Shown here: positions 46,047 to 46,201 of the stretch, in pieces | Layout of the letters: the number at the start of each line of letters is the position of its first letter | Numbering within the stretch: position 1 is the stretch's first letter | Source of the DNA: an uncultured Thioclava sp. | GTDB taxonomy: Bacteria; Pseudomonadota; Alphaproteobacteria; Rhodobacterales; Rhodobacteraceae | Reading direction: 5' to 3' | NCBI RefSeq assembly: GCF_913064665.1 | Contig: NZ_CAJYBT010000029.1 | Location: forward strand, 1 to 46,201 | Length of the DNA: 46,201 nucleotides | Translations under genes and position numbers: made by a program | Notes under the pieces: model-generated | Databases searched by the model: none | The model's input: the letters and a program-made list of their open reading frames with translations, nothing else | What the model was told of the DNA's origin: nothing

Positions 46047-46201
46047 TGATCGTCACCGGACGACTCGATCTCACGCAGTCCATCTCGGCGCGCTACCCCC
46101 TGGCCGACACCAACGCCGCCCTCCCCGCCCCGTCTCCCCCCGCTTTACGCGCCCTCCGCTTCCGCGCCCCTCGTGTCGCCGCCCCCCTGTCCCTCTCCAC
46201 C
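46047..46201 (+). other. alcohol-dehydrogenase-like scrap then pyrimidine-rich terminal sequence
   Basis: The same frame now reads IVTGRLDLTQSISARYPLAD followed by TNAAL, which resembles the C-terminal end of zinc-type alcohol dehydrogenases rather than a P450. From about 46115 the DNA is mostly C and T and encodes nothing plausible. I read it as low-quality or chimeric sequence at the contig end. Confidence 0.45.

Noticed and set aside
1-46201. tRNA, rRNA, CRISPR array, prophage or toxin-antitoxin genes
   Set aside because: Looked for cloverleaf ends, regularly spaced repeats, phage structural motifs and small paired genes; none convincing.
45815-46201. a natural P450-ADH gene acquired next to the insertion sequence
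   Set aside because: Both pieces are internal fragments without starts or ends and join within codons; chimeric assembly is simpler.

Overview
The window reads as a chromosomal segment of an alphaproteobacterium of the Rhodobacterales type. The evidence is its high G+C content, the glyQ-glyS-ppdK block, the folB-folP-glmM and surE-pcm-nlpD clusters, a two-gene pntAB, and frequent ATGA/GTGA/TGATG stop-start overlaps. I cannot name the genus or species from sequence alone.

Layout. 1-3.0 kb: folate and cell-wall precursor operon (folB, folP, glmM), leftward, cut by the window edge. 3.0-10.4 kb: a cell wall hydrolase, a PPDK-like enzyme, then glyS, a small membrane protein and glyQ, all leftward. 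10.5-12.3 kb: a SPOR/peptidoglycan-binding/pseudo-protease protein. 12.3-17.4 kb: trkH and pyruvate carboxylase. 17.6-21.1 kb: an SDR protein, surE, pcm and an NlpD-type LytM lipoprotein. 21.2-23.8 kb: a DUF808 membrane protein and gatB. 24.1-27.4 kb: a sugar-binding protein and an unusual ATPase-permease fusion of the xylose/ribose class. 27.6-30.7 kb: pntAB. 30.9-34.6 kb: a small methyltransferase-like protein, a lipoprotein, a membrane protein, moaA and an M20 amidohydrolase. 34.7-36.9 kb: a translationally coupled exbB-exbD-exbD-tonB operon.

From about 37.2 kb the base composition drops and the content becomes accessory. 38.1-44.9 kb is a signalling island. It holds a membrane histidine kinase with a long helical periplasmic domain, a Tat-exported solute-binding protein encoded divergently beside it, a second soluble histidine kinase, and two response regulators without DNA-binding output domains. 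A decayed IS3-family element sits between the two regulators, and a truncated IS3-family element abuts the right side. No permease or ATPase accompanies the binding protein. My best reading is a sensory system in which the binding protein reports a ligand to the kinase, in the style of TorT/TorS but with a different binding-protein family. This is the best candidate for an undescribed system here.

Both window ends look unreliable. The first ~100 bp continue glmM in frame but with dense C/G substitutions and a stop. The last ~390 bp switch abruptly to very G+C-rich sequence resembling an actinobacterial cytochrome P450 piece, then an alcohol dehydrogenase piece, then pyrimidine-rich noise. Treat both ends as probable assembly artefacts. 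I saw no rRNA, tRNA, CRISPR array or prophage.
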